DNA of 10,641 bases, from NCBI GenBank assembly GCA_002433675.1, contig DJIP01000307.1:1-10641 (forward strand), written 5' to 3'. Positions 8,365-10,641 of the stretch are shown here, in pieces (within the stretch, counting starts at the first letter, position 1; every line of letters begins with the position of its first letter). The notes beneath the pieces are model-generated. The model was not told where the DNA came from, made no database searches, and saw nothing but the letters and a program-made list of their open reading frames with translations. The translations under genes and the position numbers were made by a program. This DNA is from Halomonas halophila. Lineage in GTDB: Bacteria; Pseudomonadota; Gammaproteobacteria; Pseudomonadales; Halomonadaceae.

Positions 8365-9011
8365 GCCTGGACGGGTGTGGGGGCAGGCACCGGGGCCGTA
8401 TCGCAGTGCTCGATAGCGGAGTCCCCGCCGACTGGCTGCACAGGCTGGCCGATTTCGCCAGCCTGTGCGACAGCGACGATGCCCTCGACCGATTGGGGCA
8501 CGGCGGTGCCATCATCAGGACCCTGGACTGGTACGGAGCCCTGGCCGGGCGCGAGCTGGTGCTGATCAAGCTGTTTGACCGACGGCTGATGACGACCGCG
8601 TCGCGCCTGGCCATGGCGCTGGAACTGTTGGCTGACGAGCCCCCCGACTGGGTACTGGTCAGCGCCGGGCTATCCCGTGATGAGCCGCGACTGGCCGCAG
8701 CCGTGGCAACGCTGGTGAGTGCCGGCAGCGTGGTGGTGGCGTCGAGCGCTCGGCATGGCGCTGCGGTTTACCCGGCGTCTTGTCCCGGAGTGAAGGCGGT
8801 CAGTGGCGATGCCGGGCGTCCGCCGGGGCAATGTGGACATGACCGCCAAGGACGCGCCCTGGCATGCGCCTGGGCCGTGTCCGAGGGGGCCTGGCAACCA
8901 TGGTGGATGGGACCACCGCCACCCGGGGACGCCGACCGCACCTGGCTGGCGGGGTCGAGCTTTGCCGCCGCTCATGCCTTGGGGCAGTGGATCTGTGGGG
9001 CATCCACATGA
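8361..9011 (+). CDS. qhpE: Subtilisin-like serine protease that removes the gamma-subunit leader
   Basis: A short 216-residue S8-family protease with no signal peptide, so probably cytoplasmic. The triad is visible: Asp18 (AVLDSG), His47 (RLGHGG) and Ser200 (GSSFAAAHALG, the GTSxAxP-like site). The segment VVVASSARHG aligns with subtilisin VVVAAAGNEG and places Arg131 where the oxyanion-hole Asn is normally found. In Paracoccus, QhpE cuts the QhpC leader extremely slowly and was described as a disposable, single-turnover-like enzyme, consistent with weakened catalysis. Start ATG 8361 overlaps the qhpF stop and has GAGG at 8350-8353. It is the last gene of the plus-strand operon, ending 48 bp from the convergent qhpG stop. 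Confidence 0.9.
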   Translation: MSLDGCGGRHRGRIAVLDSGVPADWLHRLADFASLCDSDDALDRLGHGGAIIRTLDWYGALAGRELVLIKLFDRRLMTTASRLAMALELLADEPPDWVLVSAGLSRDEPRLAAAVATLVSAGSVVVASSARHGAAVYPASCPGVKAVSGDAGRPPGQCGHDRQGRALACAWAVSEGAWQPWWMGPPPPGDADRTWLAGSSFAAAHALGQWICGAST

Positions 9012-9059
9012 TTGGACGAACCCTTTGTGGGCGGTGCCTTCACGACTATTGAGGGCGTT

Positions 9060-10361
9060 CTAGCTAGGCAGCGGGGGCCAGTCCGGCTGCTGCGCCCACC
9101 ACTGACGTAGCCCCGTCGCCTGGGCCTGGGGCAGGTCCGCCAGACGTTCGCGCACGAGGTCGAGACGACCCGCCTTCATCGCCGCGACCAGCGGTGCCAG
9201 TGCAATGCCGGAGACTGCGTAGATGCCCAGGGGCTGGTCCGGGGTGATCACCAGTTCACGCTGGCGCAGGCGTGTGCCGATGATGGCGGGGGCCTGGCCC
9301 ACGCGCACCCGAGCCCAGGCGTCGATTCCGTGCATCGGCTGATGATCCGGCCAGTGGCAGCGGCCAAGCCAGTAGGGGGCAGGGTCGTCATTCGCGGCAA
9401 GACGGAAGAAGTCCCGGCCGGCCCGGGCAAAACGCCAGTACAGCAGGTCCTGACGGCGCTGGTGAAAACGGGTCAGCGGTGCCAGGGGTTCGCCGGCCAG
9501 GGCGCCGAGGATCACCGGAGCCAGCCCATGGGCCGACGACAGGGCATTGAAGATGCCCTGGCCGGACAGCGGATCTACCGACATGGCGGCGTCGCCCAGG
9601 CGCCATAGCCGGCCCTGGCGTACCAGGGTGCGGGCCACCCGGCCAGGACGCAGGTAGTGTTGCTCCAGCGTGGTATCGCCCCAGCAGCGGGCCAGTCGAG
9701 GATGACCTTCGAGCCACGCTAGCGGAGCTTGACGGGCCGCGTTCAATTCGTCCTGGGGCAAGGCCAGTTGCAGGTAGGCATGGCCCGCCGCACGTGCCCA
9801 CCAGCCCCAACCACCGCCTGGAAGTGAACTCGCCAGGCTGGCGGCGGACTTGACGTTACTACTCCCCCGCAGGACGAGTGCCGGTGTTGCCCAGGGCGCT
9901 GCGTCGCGCTGGTGGCCACGAGCCGCTTGACGTCCGCGGGCTTCTACCCCCCAGCGAGCATGACGCTGGCGGCCATCGGCCAGTTCCACTGTGATGCGGT
10001 TCTCGTGTTGGTGCCAGCCGCGCACCCGGGCTTCGCTGATGCTCACGCCGGCCTGACGCAGGTCGTCGAGCAGGGCACGATCGAAGGCAGGGCGGGGCAG
10101 CAGCCACTCCTGATTGGGGGCGCGGTCCTCGTTGCCCCAGTACACCCGACGGGCGACCGGGCCGTGGGCGGTGGCCAGGGCCCGGTTCAGTCCAAGACGA
10201 GCCATGGCGTCGCCGCTGCGACGGCTGATGCCTTCGATGGCCGGGTAGTCGCGCAGGCGGGTCACCACCTCGACCCGATGGCCGGCGCGATGCAGCAGTA
10301 GCGCCAGGGCGGCACCGGCGGGGCCTCCGCCGGCGATCAGCACGTCGATGTCGTCGCTCAT
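9060..10361 (-). CDS. qhpG: FAD-dependent monooxygenase for CTQ biogenesis
   Basis: A 433-residue flavoprotein monooxygenase of the PHBH/tryptophan-halogenase-like class. The FAD-binding GxGxxG is at residues 11-16 (AGGGPAG) directly after the start, and the second FAD motif is Gly256-Asp257 in LGDAAMSVDPLSGQG. In Paracoccus, QhpG adds oxygen to the gamma-subunit tryptophan that becomes the quinone, after QhpD has bridged the peptide. The assignment rests on the fold motifs plus the neighbouring qhp genes; sequence alone says flavin monooxygenase. It lies on the opposite strand, convergent with qhpE, and cannot be in the same transcript. ATG 10361 is the only plausible start because an in-frame stop lies upstream, but GAGGA at 10363-10367 is just 1 nt away, an unusually short spacing. 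Confidence 0.85.
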   Translation of the reverse strand: MSDDIDVLIAGGGPAGAALALLLHRAGHRVEVVTRLRDYPAIEGISRRSGDAMARLGLNRALATAHGPVARRVYWGNEDRAPNQEWLLPRPAFDRALLDDLRQAGVSISEARVRGWHQHENRITVELADGRQRHARWGVEARGRQAARGHQRDAAPWATPALVLRGSSNVKSAASLASSLPGGGWGWWARAAGHAYLQLALPQDELNAARQAPLAWLEGHPRLARCWGDTTLEQHYLRPGRVARTLVRQGRLWRLGDAAMSVDPLSGQGIFNALSSAHGLAPVILGALAGEPLAPLTRFHQRRQDLLYWRFARAGRDFFRLAANDDPAPYWLGRCHWPDHQPMHGIDAWARVRVGQAPAIIGTRLRQRELVITPDQPLGIYAVSGIALAPLVAAMKAGRLDLVRERLADLPQAQATGLRQWWAQQPDWPPLPS

Positions 10362-10401
10362 GTCCTCGGCGCTGTCTGTGGAATCAGGGCGTTATCCTAG
10401 C

Positions 10402-10418
10402 AAAGGCGCCCAGGCGCC
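10402..10418 (-). terminator. Weak minus-strand hairpin with TTT upstream of qhpG
   Basis: Read on the minus strand, GGCGC-CTGG-GCGCC is followed by TTTG: a 5-bp GC stem, a 4-nt loop and a very short T run. It lies between the aldehyde dehydrogenase end and qhpG and could end transcripts from the former. The stem is short, so confidence is low. Confidence 0.3.
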
Positions 10419-10475
10419 GTTCTCTTTGCGCTCGGCATGGGCGGCGGTGTCGTGCTAGTCGGCGTTAGACGAACA

Positions 10476-10503
10476 GGCGCTATCCGACTGCTCGGCGAGC
10501 GCC
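10476..10503 (-). terminator. Two-part hairpin just after the aldehyde dehydrogenase stop
   Basis: On the minus strand, GGCGCT pairs with AGCGCC, enclosing a 2-by-2 internal bulge and an inner CCGA-GCAG-TCGG stem-loop. It starts 18 bp after the aldehyde dehydrogenase stop codon. No T run follows, so it may be an mRNA 3'-end structure rather than an efficient intrinsic terminator. Confidence 0.35.
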
Positions 10504-10521
10504 GTCTCCTTTCGATGGACT

Positions 10522-10641
10522 CTAGAGCATCATGACCACCGATTTAGTCTCGGTATAGTGTTCGATCAGGGAGTCACCCATCTCGCGGCCGATCCCGGAC
10601 TGCTTGAATCCCCCAAAGGGCATGCAGGGATCCAGCAGGTT
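10522..10641 (-). CDS. Aldehyde dehydrogenase, C-terminal 39 residues (rest outside window), phenylacetaldehyde-dehydrogenase-like
   Basis: Reading the minus strand from the right edge gives an open frame of 39 residues ending at TAG (10522-10524). It contains [16 protein letters not shown] and a YTETKSVVM tail, the conserved C-terminal end of the NAD(P)-dependent aldehyde dehydrogenase superfamily. The tail resembles phenylacetaldehyde dehydrogenases (FeaB/PeaE/StyD type) more than betaine aldehyde dehydrogenases. The catalytic Cys and Glu lie outside the window, so substrate class is tentative. Position beside an amine dehydrogenase cluster suggests it oxidises the aldehydes that QHNDH releases, as PeaE does in Pseudomonas. 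The frame is too short to have been reported as a complete ORF but the motif is clear. Confidence 0.85.
   Translation of the reverse strand, partial: NLLDPCMPFGGFKQSGIGREMGDSLIEHYTETKSVVMML

Noticed and set aside
9060..9067. CTAGCTAG palindrome at the qhpG stop
   Set aside because: Only 8 bp with no stem-loop potential or T run; most likely chance around the TAG stop.

Overview
The window is GC-rich, densely coded, gammaproteobacterial-type DNA. The fadB/fadA pair at the left edge reads like the E. coli and Pseudomonas/Halomonas type. I lean towards Halomonadaceae or a relative, but protein similarity recalled from memory cannot fix the genus.

Layout. (1) 1-1684: the end of fadB and all of fadA, the fatty-acid beta-oxidation complex, closed by a good intrinsic terminator at 1761-1794. 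(2) 1685-2066: a 382-bp regulatory gap with a 21-bp imperfect direct repeat, several inverted repeats and a weak promoter. (3) 2067-9011: a tightly packed plus-strand operon for quinohemoprotein amine dehydrogenase (QHNDH) and its maturation: qhpA (diheme alpha subunit), qhpD (radical SAM/SPASM cross-linking enzyme), qhpC (gamma subunit precursor carrying the CTQ quinone and thioether bridges), qhpB (beta-propeller subunit), a 14-bp-stem hairpin, qhpF (ABC exporter) and qhpE (subtilisin-like leader protease). (4) 9060-10361, minus strand: qhpG, the flavoprotein monooxygenase that oxygenates the future quinone tryptophan. (5) 10522-10641, minus strand: the C-terminal end of an aldehyde dehydrogenase of phenylacetaldehyde-dehydrogenase type.

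How the genes work together. By analogy with the Paracoccus denitrificans qhp and Pseudomonas pea systems, QhpC is made in the cytoplasm with an N-terminal leader and no Sec signal. QhpD installs three Cys-to-Asp/Glu thioether bridges, QhpG oxygenates the target Trp, QhpE removes the leader and QhpF probably exports the product. In the periplasm it joins QhpA and QhpB, both of which have Sec signals. The enzyme oxidises primary amines to aldehydes and passes electrons through its two c-hemes. The neighbouring aldehyde dehydrogenase would convert the aldehyde to an acid, and the adjacent fadBA could in principle degrade acyl chains after CoA activation. The AraC-family regulator known from other qhp/pea clusters is not in this window.

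The system type is already described. The points worth a second look are local: a long QhpC leader, an Arg where the QhpE oxyanion Asn should be, the upstream repeats, an internal terminator-like hairpin, and the separation of qhpG from the operon. I saw no tRNA, rRNA, CRISPR array or insertion sequence.
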